This document shows, in pieces, positions 46,910-57,936 of a stretch of 64,000 bases of DNA. The notes beneath the pieces are model-generated. The model did not search any database. It was not told the origin of the DNA and saw nothing but the letters and a program-made list of their open reading frames with translations. The stretch lies in assembly GCF_003696305.1 (NCBI RefSeq), contig NZ_RFFK01000009.1, positions 1-64,000 on the forward strand, in the 5' to 3' direction. Position 1 is the first letter of the stretch. Each line of letters begins with the position of its first letter. A program made the translations under genes and the position numbers. This DNA is from Pseudomonas sp. AOB-7. GTDB taxonomy: Bacteria > Pseudomonadota > Gammaproteobacteria > Pseudomonadales > Pseudomonadaceae.

Positions 46910-48802
46910 TCAATCCAGCGCCGCTACCCGATGCCGCTCGGCCAGCCGGCTACGCCCATACAGCAGGGCGATGGCTGCCAGCGCCAGGCCCTGGGCCGAC
47001 AGGCTCCAGGCGTCGGCGTGGATGCCCAGCCAGTCGAACTCGAAGAAGGCCACCGGCCGCGTGCCGAGCACCCCGGCCTCCTGCAGCGCCGCCACGCCAT
47101 GGCCGGCGAACACCACCGAGAGCAGACACAGCAGCACCGCGTTGACGCCGAAGAAGGTCGCCAGCGGCAGTTGGCGTGAGCCGCGCAGGATCGCCCAGGC
47201 CAGGCCGAGCAGCAGCACCAGCGCCGCCGCCGCACCGGCCAGCACCGCGCCGTGGCCCTGCGGCCCGGCCTGCAGCCAGAGGGTCTCGTAGAACAGGATG
47301 ACCTCGAACAGCTCGCGATAGACCGAGAAGAACGCCAGCACGGCGAAGCCGAAACGGCCGCCGCCGCCGACCAGGCTGCTGTTGATGTAATCCTGCCAGG
47401 CCGCGGCATGCCGGCGGTCGTGCATCCACACCCCGACCCACAGCAGCACCGCACTGGCAAACAGCGCCGTGGCGCCTTCCAGCAGTTCGCGCTGGGCGCC
47501 GCTGATGCCGATCAGGTAGGCCGCCACTGCCCAGGTGGCGAGGCCGGCCAGCAGTGCCAGGCCCCAGCCGACATGCACGCTGCGCAGCGCCTGCGGCTGG
47601 CCGGTGTTGCGCAGGAAGGCGAGGATCGCCGCCAGCACCAGGATCGCCTCCAGGCCTTCGCGCAGTAGGATCAGCAGGCTGGCGAAGAAGCTCAGGCTGC
47701 CGTCCATGGTGCCATCGGCCAGCAGCGCGGCGGACTTGTCCAGCTCTACCCTCGCCTGCTCCAGCGCCTGCGCCGCCTGCGCCACGCTGGCGCCGTCCTG
47801 CAGCGCCTGGCGGTAGGCCATCAAGGCACGCTCGGTGGTCTTGCGCTGGACCGCATCGAGGTTGTCGAGGGCGCTTTCCACCAGCTCGAAGCCCTCCAGA
47901 TAGGCGCCGACGGAGAGGTCGTAGGCTTGCTCCCGGTCGCCCGCGCGATAGGCCGCCAGGCTGCTCTGCAGGGTGCTGCGGCTGTAGTCGATCAGCGCCT
48001 GCGGGCCGCGCTGCTGCAGCGGCGGATGGCTGCGCTGGGCGCGGAAGGCGGCCGCATCACCGCCGTCGGCCGCCACCTCGGCGGGCGTGCGCGCGGCCAG
48101 TTGCGCCAGGCTGAAGCCGGCCGGCCCGGCCGCCTGCGGCGGCGCGCTGAAGCCGGCGATATAGCTGACCAGGTCCCAGCGCTGGCGTTCATCCAGCTGA
48201 TCGGCGAAGGCCGGCATATCGGTGCCGTCGATGCCCAGGCCGAGGGTGTTGAACAGGTCGTACAGACTCAGTCGATCCAGCCGCGCGGCATCGCCCAGGT
48301 TGGCCGGCGGCGGCTCGAGGCCGAGCCCGGCCGGGCCGTCGCCGGCGCCGTGGTCGCCGTGGCAGACCGCGCAGTGCTGGGCGTAGAGCGGCGCGCCGCG
48401 CGCGGGGTAGGGGGTCAGCGCCGGCGTCTGCGCGACCCGGTACAGCTCGGCCAGACGCGCGGCGAGCCGCCGCGCCGCGCCGGCCACCTGCTCGCCGGGT
48501 TGGCGCCGGGCGACGGCCTGGCGCAGGGCGGCGGCCCCCTGCTCCAGCTCGGCGCGCTCGGCCTGGGCCGGCAGGGCGAGGATCAGCCCCTGCAGCACAT
48601 CGAGAAACTCCAGCTGTTCCTGGTATTCCGCGGGGTCGACCACCTGGCCGGCGGCCACGCTGGCTGGGTAGTCGGCGCCGATATAGCCGAGCAGGTGCAG
48701 GGCCTGGGCGGCGCCGTCGAGGGGTTCGCCGAGGGCGAGAAAACTGAGACTGGCCAGCAGCGGCAGCAGCAGCCAGGCCAACAGGGATCGAGAACGACTC
48801 AT
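46910..48802 (-). CDS. FTR1-family iron permease fused to cytochrome c
   Basis: The 630-residue protein has a signal peptide, a helical periplasmic region, a c-type heme site CAVCH (Cys144-Cys147-His148, with M-containing segment MPAFADQLDE), and a C-terminal FTR1 domain of seven or so transmembrane helices. The two REXXE iron-binding motifs are visible as REGLE (in LLREGLEAILVLAAIL) and RELFE (in SVYRELFEVILFYE). The protein should oxidise or relay electrons and import ferrous/ferric iron. I chose the ATG at 48802 (MSRSRSLLAWLLLPLL); an earlier one is at 48832. No EfeO or EfeB gene is adjacent. Confidence 0.9.
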   Translation of the reverse strand: MSRSRSLLAWLLLPLLASLSFLALGEPLDGAAQALHLLGYIGADYPASVAAGQVVDPAEYQEQLEFLDVLQGLILALPAQAERAELEQGAAALRQAVARRQPGEQVAGAARRLAARLAELYRVAQTPALTPYPARGAPLYAQHCAVCHGDHGAGDGPAGLGLEPPPANLGDAARLDRLSLYDLFNTLGLGIDGTDMPAFADQLDERQRWDLVSYIAGFSAPPQAAGPAGFSLAQLAARTPAEVAADGGDAAAFRAQRSHPPLQQRGPQALIDYSRSTLQSSLAAYRAGDREQAYDLSVGAYLEGFELVESALDNLDAVQRKTTERALMAYRQALQDGASVAQAAQALEQARVELDKSAALLADGTMDGSLSFFASLLILLREGLEAILVLAAILAFLRNTGQPQALRSVHVGWGLALLAGLATWAVAAYLIGISGAQRELLEGATALFASAVLLWVGVWMHDRRHAAAWQDYINSSLVGGGGRFGFAVLAFFSVYRELFEVILFYETLWLQAGPQGHGAVLAGAAAALVLLLGLAWAILRGSRQLPLATFFGVNAVLLCLLSVVFAGHGVAALQEAGVLGTRPVAFFEFDWLGIHADAWSLSAQGLALAAIALLYGRSRLAERHRVAALD

Positions 48803-48933
48803 CAATGCTTCACAAACGAGAATGGGTGGCATTAAATTGTTGCCGTCCTAAGGATCCCGCACAAGGACAATCTGACACATCTGGTAACAATCAGGCGAAC
48901 GGACTGTTCGAAGATGCGCCGGCATCCCGCACC

Positions 48934-48956
48934 TCGGCCGCCATTGCGGCGGCCGA
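48934..48956. terminator. Hairpin downstream of the LysE-family gene
   Basis: TCGGCCGCC (48934-48942) pairs perfectly with GGCGGCCGA (48948-48956). It lies 15 bp beyond the LysE-family stop on the minus strand. There is no good T-run, so termination strength is uncertain. Confidence 0.5.
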
Positions 48957-48970
48957 AGGGGGGGCAGGCG

Positions 48971-49603
48971 TCACACCGCGGCGCGCTTGACCGTGGCCAG
49001 CAGCCCGGCGGCGGCGACGAACAGCGCGGCGAAGCTGCGGTTCATCAGGCGCTGCTGACGCGGCGTGCGCAGCACCCGCAGCACCCGCGAGGCGAGGCCG
49101 GTGTAGCCGGCCATGACGATCAGGTCGACCACTATCATGGTCGCGCCCATCAGCAGGTACTGCGGCAGCAGCGGCTGCTGCGGAGCGATGAACTGCGGCA
49201 GCACGGCGAGCATGAAGACGATCGCCTTGGGGTTGCTGGCGTTGACCAAAAAGCCACGCAGCACCAGGGTCAGCGGCCGCCCGCTAGGGCGCTCGGCGGC
49301 GCCGGTGGCGAGGTCGCTGGGCAGCGCGATCCACTGCCGGTAGGCCAGGTACACCAGGTAGGCGACGCCGAACCACTTGATCAGGCTGAAGGCCAGCGCC
49401 GAGGCGGCGAGGATGGCGCCGACACCGGCGGCGACTATGGCGATCTGCAGGGCCAGGCCCAGTTGCAGGCCGAGCGCGTTCCAGTAGCCGCGCCAGAAAC
49501 CGTATTGCAGGCCGGCGGACATGGAGGCCACGGCACCGGCGCCGGGCGACAGGCTGATCACCCAGCAGGCGACGAAGAAAGCGAGCCAGGTTTCCAGGGC
49601 CAT
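48971..49603 (-). CDS. LysE/RhtB-family amino-acid exporter
   Basis: The 210-residue inner-membrane protein has about six transmembrane helices and the family N-terminus ACWVISLSPGAGAVASMSAG, followed by KAIVFMLAVLPQFI near residue 125. RhtB-type proteins export amino acids such as homoserine, threonine or lysine. Substrate cannot be deduced. It is separated by 58 bp from the TerC gene upstream. Confidence 0.88.
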   Translation of the reverse strand: MALETWLAFFVACWVISLSPGAGAVASMSAGLQYGFWRGYWNALGLQLGLALQIAIVAAGVGAILAASALAFSLIKWFGVAYLVYLAYRQWIALPSDLATGAAERPSGRPLTLVLRGFLVNASNPKAIVFMLAVLPQFIAPQQPLLPQYLLMGATMIVVDLIVMAGYTGLASRVLRVLRTPRQQRLMNRSFAALFVAAAGLLATVKRAAV

Positions 49604-49661
49604 GGCGGATTACCTCGGGAGGGAAGAACGGGAGCAGGCCCTACAGCCTACTCCCGGCCGC

Positions 49662-50429
49662 TCAATCCGGCGAGCCCTTGCGCAGCTGCACCGGCTCCAG
49701 CTCCTCCTTGCGCGCCCGCGCCTGGGCGCTGCGCAGGCGGATGTTGATCGCCTCCACGGCCAGCGAGAAGGCCATGGCGAAGTAGACGTAGCCCTTGGGC
49801 ACGTGCACGCCGAAGCTTTCGGCGATCAGCACGGTGCCGACCACGATGAGGAACGACAGCGCCAGCATCTTCAGGCTCGGGTGCTTGTCGATAAAGGCGC
49901 TGATGGTGCCGGCCGACAGCATCATGACGATCACCGAGATGACGATGGCTGCCACCATCACCGGCACGTGCTGCACCAGGCCGACGGCGGTGATCACCGA
50001 GTCGAGGCTGAAGACGATGTCGATGATGGCGATCTGGATGATGATGCCCATGAAGCCGTAGCTCTTCTTCGACCCGCCCTGCGCGGCCTCCTCGGCGCCT
50101 TCCAGGCTGTGGTAGATCTCCGCGGTGCTCTTGAACAGCAGGAACAGGCCGCCGAAGAACAGGATCAGGTCGCGCCCGGAAATCCCCTGCTCGAAGACGT
50201 GGAACAGGTCGTCGGTCAGGCGCATCACCCAGGTGATCGACAGCAGCAGCAGGATGCGCGTGCCCATGGCCAGGGCCAGGCCGAAGAAGCGCGCCTTCGG
50301 CTGCTGCTCAACCGGCAGGCGGCTGACCAGGATCGAGATGAAGATGATGTTGTCGATGCCGAGGACGATTTCCAGGGCGGTCAGGGTCAGAAACGCGACC
50401 CAGATTTCCGGGTTGCTCAGCCATTCCAT
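49662..50429 (-). CDS. TerC-family membrane protein
   Basis: The 255-residue protein has seven or so transmembrane helices and the TerC signature ALEIVLGIDNIIFISILVSR near the N-terminus, and DIVFSLDSVITAVGLVQH near residue 135. The paired acidic residues in LGIDNI and FSLDSV are the proposed metal-binding sites. TerC homologues are linked to manganese efflux and metalation of secreted enzymes. An alternative reading is the YgdQ/YoaE-like subgroup. Confidence 0.9.
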   Translation of the reverse strand: MEWLSNPEIWVAFLTLTALEIVLGIDNIIFISILVSRLPVEQQPKARFFGLALAMGTRILLLLSITWVMRLTDDLFHVFEQGISGRDLILFFGGLFLLFKSTAEIYHSLEGAEEAAQGGSKKSYGFMGIIIQIAIIDIVFSLDSVITAVGLVQHVPVMVAAIVISVIVMMLSAGTISAFIDKHPSLKMLALSFLIVVGTVLIAESFGVHVPKGYVYFAMAFSLAVEAINIRLRSAQARARKEELEPVQLRKGSPD

Positions 50430-50463
50430 TCAGGGATGCTCCAATGAGTTCAGGTTGTGTAGG

Positions 50464-50489
50464 AAAGGTGCCGCATATGGGGCAGCTTT
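50464..50489. promoter_or_regulatory. Imperfect 26-bp palindrome centred on CATATG
   Basis: AAAGGTGCCGCATATGGGGC, continuing AGCTTT, reads as its own complement with a few mismatches. It lies between the MscS stop (50500) and the TerC start (50429). It could be an operator for terC or a weak transcript hairpin; it lacks a T-run. Confidence 0.3.
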
Positions 50490-50499
50490 CGTGCAAAAC

Positions 50500-51038
50500 C
50501 TAGCGCCAGCGGCGCACGGATTTCTGGAAGAACAGGCTGTTGGGCACCTGCAGCAGCGCGCCGGCGGCCTCTTCGCTGACATCCTGCAGCGTGGTGTAGA
50601 ACAGGTTGATGGCCAGCACCCGCCCCTTCACGCCGGGTTTGTCGGCGCTCTCGATCACCTCCACGGTATCGCCCAGGCGGAACGGCCCCATGGCGAAGAT
50701 CAGCAGCGCGCAGAACATGTTCGACAGCACGCTCCAGATGGCGAAGAAGGCCACCGCCGCCACGGCGGTGAAGCCGGTGATGGCGGTCCACAGCACCGTG
50801 GCCGACACGCCCAGGCGCTCGAGCACCAGCATGAAGGCGCTGCCCAGGATCAACCAGCGCAGCAGGCCGCGCAGCGGCAGCAGCACCTCCTGCGGCAGCA
50901 GGCTGTAGCGCGCGCCGAGGCGGCTGATGGCGCGGGTCAGGATGCGCTGGGCGAGCCACGCCAGCAGCAGGATCAGCAGCACCTGGCCGGCGCGGATCAG
51001 CGGTTCGCGCCAGGCCGTGAGCAGTTCCAGCGATTCCA

Positions 51039-51039
<1 letters not shown>
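50500..51039 (-). CDS. Short MscS-family mechanosensitive channel
   Basis: The 179-residue protein has about three transmembrane helices and the MscS pore/beta region FAIWSVLSNMFCALLIFAMG, then PFRLGDTVEVIESADKPGVKGRV. It ends shortly after the beta domain, lacking the large C-terminal cage of E. coli MscS. The ATG at 51039 shares a base with the ABC-F stop codon (TGATG), so the two are coupled. It is the short form seen in other pseudomonads, not an obvious truncation. Confidence 0.85.
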
Positions 51040-52949
<1,910 letters not shown>

Positions 52950-52987
52950 AATGGCGGCGGAGTCTACCAAATCGCCCTGGAGGCCGC

Positions 52988-53428
52988 GTGCAGGATCTGT
53001 GGAATTTCGCCGTACGGCTCTATGCCCGACCGGGCGTGGAAGACGCCTGCCTGCAGCTGCAGGAGGCCGGCGGCGACGTCTGCCTGTTGCTCGCCGGCGC
53101 CTGGCTACAACGCCGCGGCGTGCCCTGTCGCGCGCCCTACCTCGAGGCGCTGCAGGCGCTGGCCGAACCCTGGCAGCGCGAGGTGGTCGCGCCGCTGCGC
53201 CAACTGCGGCGCGACTGGCGCACGGCCGCCGCCGCGGACGCCGAGCTGGCGACGCTGCGTGAACGGATCAAGCAACTGGAACTGGAAGCCGAACGGATGC
53301 TGTTGCAGCGGATCGAGACGCTGGTGGAGAACTGGCCGCGCGAGGGCGGCGAAGACGACTGGCTGAGTCGCCTGGCGGGAGACGACAGCGCCGCGCTGCA
53401 GGTGCTGCGCGGCGCCGCCGATTCTTAA
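52988..53428 (+). CDS. TIGR02444 family protein
   Basis: The 146-residue protein starts at a GTG (MQDLWNFAVRLYARPGVEDA) and contains LLLAGAWLQRRGVPC and a coiled region (ELATLRERIKQLELEAERML). It matches the TIGR02444 family found in pseudomonads between the ABC-F gene and algP. Function is unknown. The start lies 38 bp from the divergent ABC-F start, and its end overlaps the convergent algP by 4 bp. Confidence 0.85.
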   Translation: MQDLWNFAVRLYARPGVEDACLQLQEAGGDVCLLLAGAWLQRRGVPCRAPYLEALQALAEPWQREVVAPLRQLRRDWRTAAAADAELATLRERIKQLELEAERMLLQRIETLVENWPREGGEDDWLSRLAGDDSAALQVLRGAADS

Positions 53429-54390
53429 GAGGCGCTCGGCGCCGTCGCACCATTGCTGGCGACGGGCGCCACGGCGGCTGCCGGGACCTCGGGCTTGGCC
53501 GGCGCAGCAGCGGGGGCGGGGGCCGGTTTCGCCGCGGGCTTGGCCGGGGCCTTCTTCACAGCGGCCTTGGGCGCCGCCGGCTTCTTCACCGCAACCGGCT
53601 TGCTGGCGGCCTTGGCTGCCGGTTTGGCAGGTGCGGTCTTGGTCGCCGGTTTGGCGGCAGCCGGCTTGGCGGCAGCAGGTTTAGCGACAGGCTTGGCCGC
53701 CGCTGGCTTGGCCGGTGCTTTGGCGGCGGGCTTACCGGCAGTAGGCTTGGCAGCGGCTTTGGCGGCCACAGGCTTCGCCGCGGCCTTAGTTGCCACGGCT
53801 TTGCTCGCAACCGCTTTGCTGGCGGCCGCCTTGCTGGCCACCGGCTTGGCGGCGGACTTGCTTGCTGCGGCGGGCTTGGCCGCGGCAGGCTTGGCGGTGG
53901 CCTTCTTCGCCGGCGCCTTCGCGGCAGCGGGTTTCTTCGCCGCCACGGCTTTGCCGGCCGGTTTCGCGGCCGGGGCGGCCGCCTTGGCCTCGCGACCATC
54001 GAGCGCCTTGCCGGCGGCTTCCTTGACCTTGCCCACGCCCTGGGCCAGCTTCAGGCTCTCCTGGGCGTCGCGCTTGAGCTGCAGGATATAGGCGCGGGTC
54101 TCGCTCTGACGGGCCTTGAGAGCGTCGAGCAGCTCTTCCAGCTCGGCCACCGCGTCCTTGGCCTTGGCCTGCGCCTTGGCCTTGCCGGCGACGGCGGCGT
54201 CCTGCAGCTTGCTGCGTGCCTTGTGCAGTTTTTCCTGGGCCTTGCCGCGCTGCTTCTCCAGCTTGGCGAGCAGTTTCTCGGCATCGACCAGCGCTTGCGA
54301 GCAGGCGTTTTCCAGGTGCTCGAGCAGGCTGGTGGAGAGTTGGTGCAGCAGGTGCAAAGGGGTACTGATGGTCTTCTTCTTGGCCGACAT
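53425..54390 (-). CDS. algP: Histone H1-like regulatory protein AlgP
   Basis: The 321-residue protein has an N-terminal helical region (MSAKKKTISTPLHLLHQLST, then a coiled segment to about residue 115). A long Lys-Ala-Pro tail of KPAA, KPVA and SKAVA type repeats follows, like histone H1 and P. aeruginosa AlgP. The start ATG at 54390 has AGGAGG 8 nt upstream. AlgP has been implicated in algD transcription and mucoidy. The repeats are degenerate here rather than perfect tandem copies. It is followed by convergent TIGR02444. Confidence 0.9.
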   Translation of the reverse strand: MSAKKKTISTPLHLLHQLSTSLLEHLENACSQALVDAEKLLAKLEKQRGKAQEKLHKARSKLQDAAVAGKAKAQAKAKDAVAELEELLDALKARQSETRAYILQLKRDAQESLKLAQGVGKVKEAAGKALDGREAKAAAPAAKPAGKAVAAKKPAAAKAPAKKATAKPAAAKPAAASKSAAKPVASKAAASKAVASKAVATKAAAKPVAAKAAAKPTAGKPAAKAPAKPAAAKPVAKPAAAKPAAAKPATKTAPAKPAAKAASKPVAVKKPAAPKAAVKKAPAKPAAKPAPAPAAAPAKPEVPAAAVAPVASNGATAPSAS

Positions 54391-54526
54391 GGCGCGCCTC
54401 CTGGCGGATGTGGATGCGCCCATACTAGACGCCCGCGCCCGACCCTGCCATAGGCCTTTTGGCGACCCGGGCAGGCAGCCGCGCGGGCTGGCATAATCGC
54501 CGCCATCTTGATCGGGAGACATCGCC

Positions 54527-55174
54527 ATGAGCCGCGCCGCCTTCGCCCTCTTCGTTCTCTGCGCGAGCCTCGCGGCACAGGCCGACAGTCACCAGCAGGA
54601 TCTGGCCTACAGCCTCGGTGCACGCCTGGGCGAACGCCTGCGCGAGGAGGTGCCGCAACTGCCGCTGAGCGACCTGCTGGAAGGTCTGCGCCAGGCCTAC
54701 GCCGGCCAGCCGCTGCGCCTGGAAGAGGCGCGCATCGAAGAGTTGCTCGACCAGCACGAGGCGCGCATCGCCGCCGACCCGCAGCGCCATGCCCAGGCCA
54801 TCGCCGCGCAGCGACGCTTTCTCGCCGAGCAGCGAATCCGCCCCAATGTGCGGGTGATCGAGGGCGGCGTGCTGGTCAGCGAGCTGCGCGCCGGCAGCGG
54901 CGCCAAGCCCGGTCCCGGCAGCCGGGTGCAGGTACGTTACCGCGGCACCCTGGCCGACGGCAGCCCGTTCGACGAGAGCAGCGAACCGCAGTGGTTTCGC
55001 CTGGACAGCCTGATCGCCGGCTGGCGCAGCGCGCTGCTGCAGATGCCCAGCGGGGCACGCTGGCGCCTGGTGGTACCGTCGGATCAGGCTTACGGGGAAG
55101 AGGGCGCGGGCGATCTGATTCCGCCCCATGCGCCGCTGGTATTCGATCTGGAACTGCTCGACGTGGCCGACTGA
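54527..55174 (+). CDS. FKBP-type peptidyl-prolyl isomerase, periplasmic
   Basis: The 215-residue protein has a signal peptide (MSRAAFALFVLCASLAAQAD), a helical dimerisation region (about 25-100) and an FKBP domain (VQVRYRGTLADGSPFDESSE, RLVVPSDQAYGEEGAGDLIP). This matches the FkpA/Mip architecture, aiding periplasmic protein folding. CATAAT near 54491-54496 may be a -10 box. It is followed by a REP-like repeat before convergent algQ. Confidence 0.9.
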   Translation: MSRAAFALFVLCASLAAQADSHQQDLAYSLGARLGERLREEVPQLPLSDLLEGLRQAYAGQPLRLEEARIEELLDQHEARIAADPQRHAQAIAAQRRFLAEQRIRPNVRVIEGGVLVSELRAGSGAKPGPGSRVQVRYRGTLADGSPFDESSEPQWFRLDSLIAGWRSALLQMPSGARWRLVVPSDQAYGEEGAGDLIPPHAPLVFDLELLDVAD

Positions 55175-55199
55175 AGGTCGGCCCGGCAGACAGCTTCTG

Positions 55200-55250
55200 G
55201 CCCGGATGCAAGCCAGGGCCGCCGACCTGTTGCCCGGAATGCATCCGGGC
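55200..55250. repeat. REP-like inverted repeat between the FKBP gene and algQ
   Basis: GCCCGGATGCA (55200-55210) and TGCATCCGGGC (55240-55250) are perfect reverse complements across 29 nt. The left arm is identical to the sequence at 45142-45152. It lies between two convergent genes and may terminate both. Confidence 0.7.
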
Positions 55251-55268
55251 TAAGCGGCCGTCGCAGGC

Positions 55269-55742
55269 TCAGAGCGCCGGCGCGGCCTGCTCCTGGTGGG
55301 CGTTGTGCAGCACCTCGATCAGGCAGTCTTCCAGCTCGAAACGTTCGTGCAGCAACTGCCCCAGGCGACCCAGCTCGGCCACCAGCGACACGCTGTCGCG
55401 GCAGTCGCCGTTGTCGCAGTGATCGTTGAAGGCCAGCGCCACCTCGGTGATGGCTTCGATGCGCGGGTAGATCTGCTTGGCCAGTTCCAGGCCGCGCTGG
55501 TCGTTGAACGCCTTGGCCTCGCTGGTGAGCTGCTCGTAGACCTCGAAGTGACCGGCCGAGACGTAATCCACCAGGATTTCGCAGAAGCCCTGCAGGGCTT
55601 CGCCGTTGGCCGCCGGCGCCTGTGGCGACTCGACCAGGGCGCTGTAGGCCTGCACCAGTTCATGGCGCTCGCCCAGCCAGCGATCGATCAGTTGGTGGAC
55701 CCCACCCCAGCGTTCCTGTGCGTTCTGGCAACTTTCGAGCAT
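55269..55742 (-). CDS. algQ: Anti-sigma-70 factor AlgQ (Rsd family)
   Basis: The 157-residue all-helical protein binds sigma-70 region 4. It shows the family segments [19 protein letters not shown] and [12 protein letters not shown], and the acidic C-terminus [11 protein letters not shown] with [15 protein letters not shown]. In P. aeruginosa AlgQ modulates alginate and stationary-phase genes; it lies next to algP as here. A 311-bp non-coding region precedes it. Confidence 0.95.
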   Translation of the reverse strand: MLESCQNAQERWGGVHQLIDRWLGERHELVQAYSALVESPQAPAANGEALQGFCEILVDYVSAGHFEVYEQLTSEAKAFNDQRGLELAKQIYPRIEAITEVALAFNDHCDNGDCRDSVSLVAELGRLGQLLHERFELEDCLIEVLHNAHQEQAAPAL

Positions 55743-56053
55743 GATGGACCTCGCTTCCCTTATCGCTAATGCCTGTTATGCGTCCGCTCCCGAGACGATT
55801 TTTCTGTGGCCTACCATCCCGGGCGGCCAGCCTGCGGGGCATCGCACTCGACGCCACAAATCGCTCCCGACGCTTTTTTGTCAATCGGTGCTTGGCTTTG
55901 GGAAGGCAACCGCGAAACGGCGTTTTTCCGGCGGTGCGTGCGAGCCAGATTATGCCCGTGGGCAGGCGCCATCAAGGCACCGCCGGGAGATAATTTCATA
56001 CGAGCGTTTAATCGACGACCCGCGACAGCCGTGGCCTGGGCGATGGGCCGCGA
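55743..56053. other. Region upstream of algQ (311 bp)
   Basis: No gene was recognised. The stretch is less GC-rich than its neighbours and probably carries the algQ promoter(s), but no near-consensus -35/-10 pair stood out on the minus strand. A small TGCCC-GT-GGGCA hairpin lies at 55953-55964. Confidence 0.5.
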
Positions 56054-56545
56054 TCAGCTGCGGCGCAGCAACTGGAACAGGCAGAAACCGAGCATGGCGA
56101 CGAAACCGAGCAGACTCCACTCGGGAATGCTCATGCCGAACAGGCTCCACTTGACCTCGGCGCAGTCGGCGCTGCCCTGGAACACCAGGCGCACGATGTC
56201 CTGCATCGGCAGGGCCTGCATCATGAATTCCAGGCTCGGCAGGCAGGCCTCCAACTGGTCGGCCGGCACGCTCTGCAGCCAGATCTGCCGACCGGCCGTG
56301 GCGGCGCCGGCGCCGGCGAACAGCAGCGCCAGCAACGCATAGACCCGCCGGCCGAAGCGCGCCGGGCCGTGTACGGCGGCCACCAGGCAGACCAGGCCGA
56401 AGGCGATCACGCAGATGCGCTGCAGCACGCACATCGGGCAGGGCTCCAGGCCGACCACGTGTTCCAGGTACAGGGCCGCCGCCATCAGCAGCAGACTGCC
56501 GACGAATGCCAGGAAGAACAGGGGACGCGGACTGGCCAGGTACAT
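56054..56545 (-). CDS. dsbB: Disulfide bond formation protein DsbB-like
   Basis: The 163-residue inner-membrane quinone reductase has four transmembrane helices. The quinone-proximal pair C36-P-M-C39 is present, and the second periplasmic pair lies in LEACLPSLE and GSADCAEV. It reoxidises DsbA. The start is the ATG at 56545. In P. aeruginosa the gene next to algQ is the second DsbB (dsbH); the present copy occupies that position. Confidence 0.9.
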   Translation of the reverse strand: MYLASPRPLFFLAFVGSLLLMAAALYLEHVVGLEPCPMCVLQRICVIAFGLVCLVAAVHGPARFGRRVYALLALLFAGAGAATAGRQIWLQSVPADQLEACLPSLEFMMQALPMQDIVRLVFQGSADCAEVKWSLFGMSIPEWSLLGFVAMLGFCLFQLLRRS

Positions 56546-56688
56546 GGAGGCTCCGGGGGAGAGAAATCGAGGGCAGTTACGGTAGAGGAAAGCGCGGGCG
56601 CCTTTCAAGGCGCCTCACGCACTGCCGCGCGCTGTTCGTCCACCCAGCGCGCCCCTTCGTCCGCTGCGTGACGATCGGCCGCAGCGGC

Positions 56689-57936
56689 TCAGGCGCGCAC
56701 GCCCTGCGGCTGCGGCAGCGCCGGCAGGCCCTGATGGAGCAGGCCGAGGCTCTCCTGTAGCAGCTGGTTGCTGCGCTCCAGCTCGCCCAGCTGGGCCAGC
56801 AGGCGCGCCAGCTCGGCGCAGGTTTCCGGGTGGCGCTCCAGCTTCAGGCTGGTCTCGAAGTAGTCGCGCGCCTTGCCCCACAGCTGGTTCTGCAGGCACA
56901 GGCGACCGAGGGTCAGCAGCAGCGCCGGGTCCTGCGGGTGCTGCTTGAGCCAGAGCTCGGCGGTGTGCAGCTGCTGCGCCGGATCGGCGCCGCGCAGCAC
57001 GCCGTAGAAGCGCGCCAGGCGGCTGTCGTAGGCGCGCTTGAGGGCGCTGCGCAGCACCTGTTCGGCCTCCTCCTGGGCACCCAGGCGACGCAGTTGCTCG
57101 ACGTAGGCGGCGATCAGCTCGGGCTCCTGGCGCAGCGGCGCGGAGAGCTGCTGCCAGGCCTGGGTCAGCGGCTGCAGGGCGGTTTCGCCATCGCCCAGAC
57201 CGGCCTGCCCGGCATCGCCCAGGCGACCGCGCCAGGTCGCGCGCTCCAGCTCGTCCAGCTCGGCGGCCGGCAGGGCCTTCTCCTTGCGCAGCTCCGGCAG
57301 CAGGCCGAGCAGCGCCGACCAGTCCTGGCGCTGCAGGTACAGGCGCTGCAGCTGGCGCAACACCAGGTGATGGCCGGGATGACGCTCGCGCATCGCTTGC
57401 AGGGTCTCCAGCGCCGCGTCGCTCTCGCCGCGGCTCTGCTGCAGTTCGGCATGGGCCAGGGCGATGGCCAGTTCGGCCTGCGGCTGACGCGCCAGGGCGC
57501 GCTCGAGCATGGCGTCGCTCTGCTCGTGCTGGCCCAGCTTGTGCGCCGCGCGGGCGGCGCCGAGGTAGTACATCAGCGGCTGGGGTTCGTCTTCGGCGGC
57601 CCGACTCAGCTGGCGCAGCGCGCGCGCCCAACGGCCCTCGGCCAGGTCGAGCAGGCCCTGCTGCGAGGCCAGCCGTGCCCGGCGGTGACGATGCAGACGC
57701 GACCAGGGGTTGGCCAGGCGCGTCGAGGCGAGCAACAGGCGCAGGCTGGCGCGCAGCAGGTAGAGCAGCAGCACCACCACCAGCACCAGGGCGAGGAAGG
57801 CCCACAGCCCGGACTGGTAGCGGAAGCCCTGGTAGGCGAACAGCACGTAGCCGCGGTCGGCCTGGATCGCCAGGCCGAGCAGATACAGCAGGCCGCCGAC
57901 GGCGAGCAGGAGCAGCAACCAGAGCAGGCGCTTCAT
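56689..57936 (-). CDS. hemY: HemY protein (porphyrin-operon TPR protein)
   Basis: The 415-residue protein has two N-terminal transmembrane helices (LLWLLLLLAVGGLLYLLGLA and LWAFLALVLVVVLLLYLLRA) followed by a tetratricopeptide-like helical domain rich in leucine and alanine. It is the gammaproteobacterial HemY, not the Bacillus protoporphyrinogen oxidase. Its exact role in heme synthesis is unresolved. Its start overlaps the hemX stop by 4 bp. Confidence 0.9.
   Translation of the reverse strand: MKRLLWLLLLLAVGGLLYLLGLAIQADRGYVLFAYQGFRYQSGLWAFLALVLVVVLLLYLLRASLRLLLASTRLANPWSRLHRHRRARLASQQGLLDLAEGRWARALRQLSRAAEDEPQPLMYYLGAARAAHKLGQHEQSDAMLERALARQPQAELAIALAHAELQQSRGESDAALETLQAMRERHPGHHLVLRQLQRLYLQRQDWSALLGLLPELRKEKALPAAELDELERATWRGRLGDAGQAGLGDGETALQPLTQAWQQLSAPLRQEPELIAAYVEQLRRLGAQEEAEQVLRSALKRAYDSRLARFYGVLRGADPAQQLHTAELWLKQHPQDPALLLTLGRLCLQNQLWGKARDYFETSLKLERHPETCAELARLLAQLGELERSNQLLQESLGLLHQGLPALPQPQGVRA

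Noticed and set aside
53600..54000. Repetitive DNA that at first looks like a tandem-repeat or CRISPR-like array.
   Set aside because: The repeats are degenerate codons for Lys-Ala-Pro units of AlgP, without regular spacer-repeat structure.
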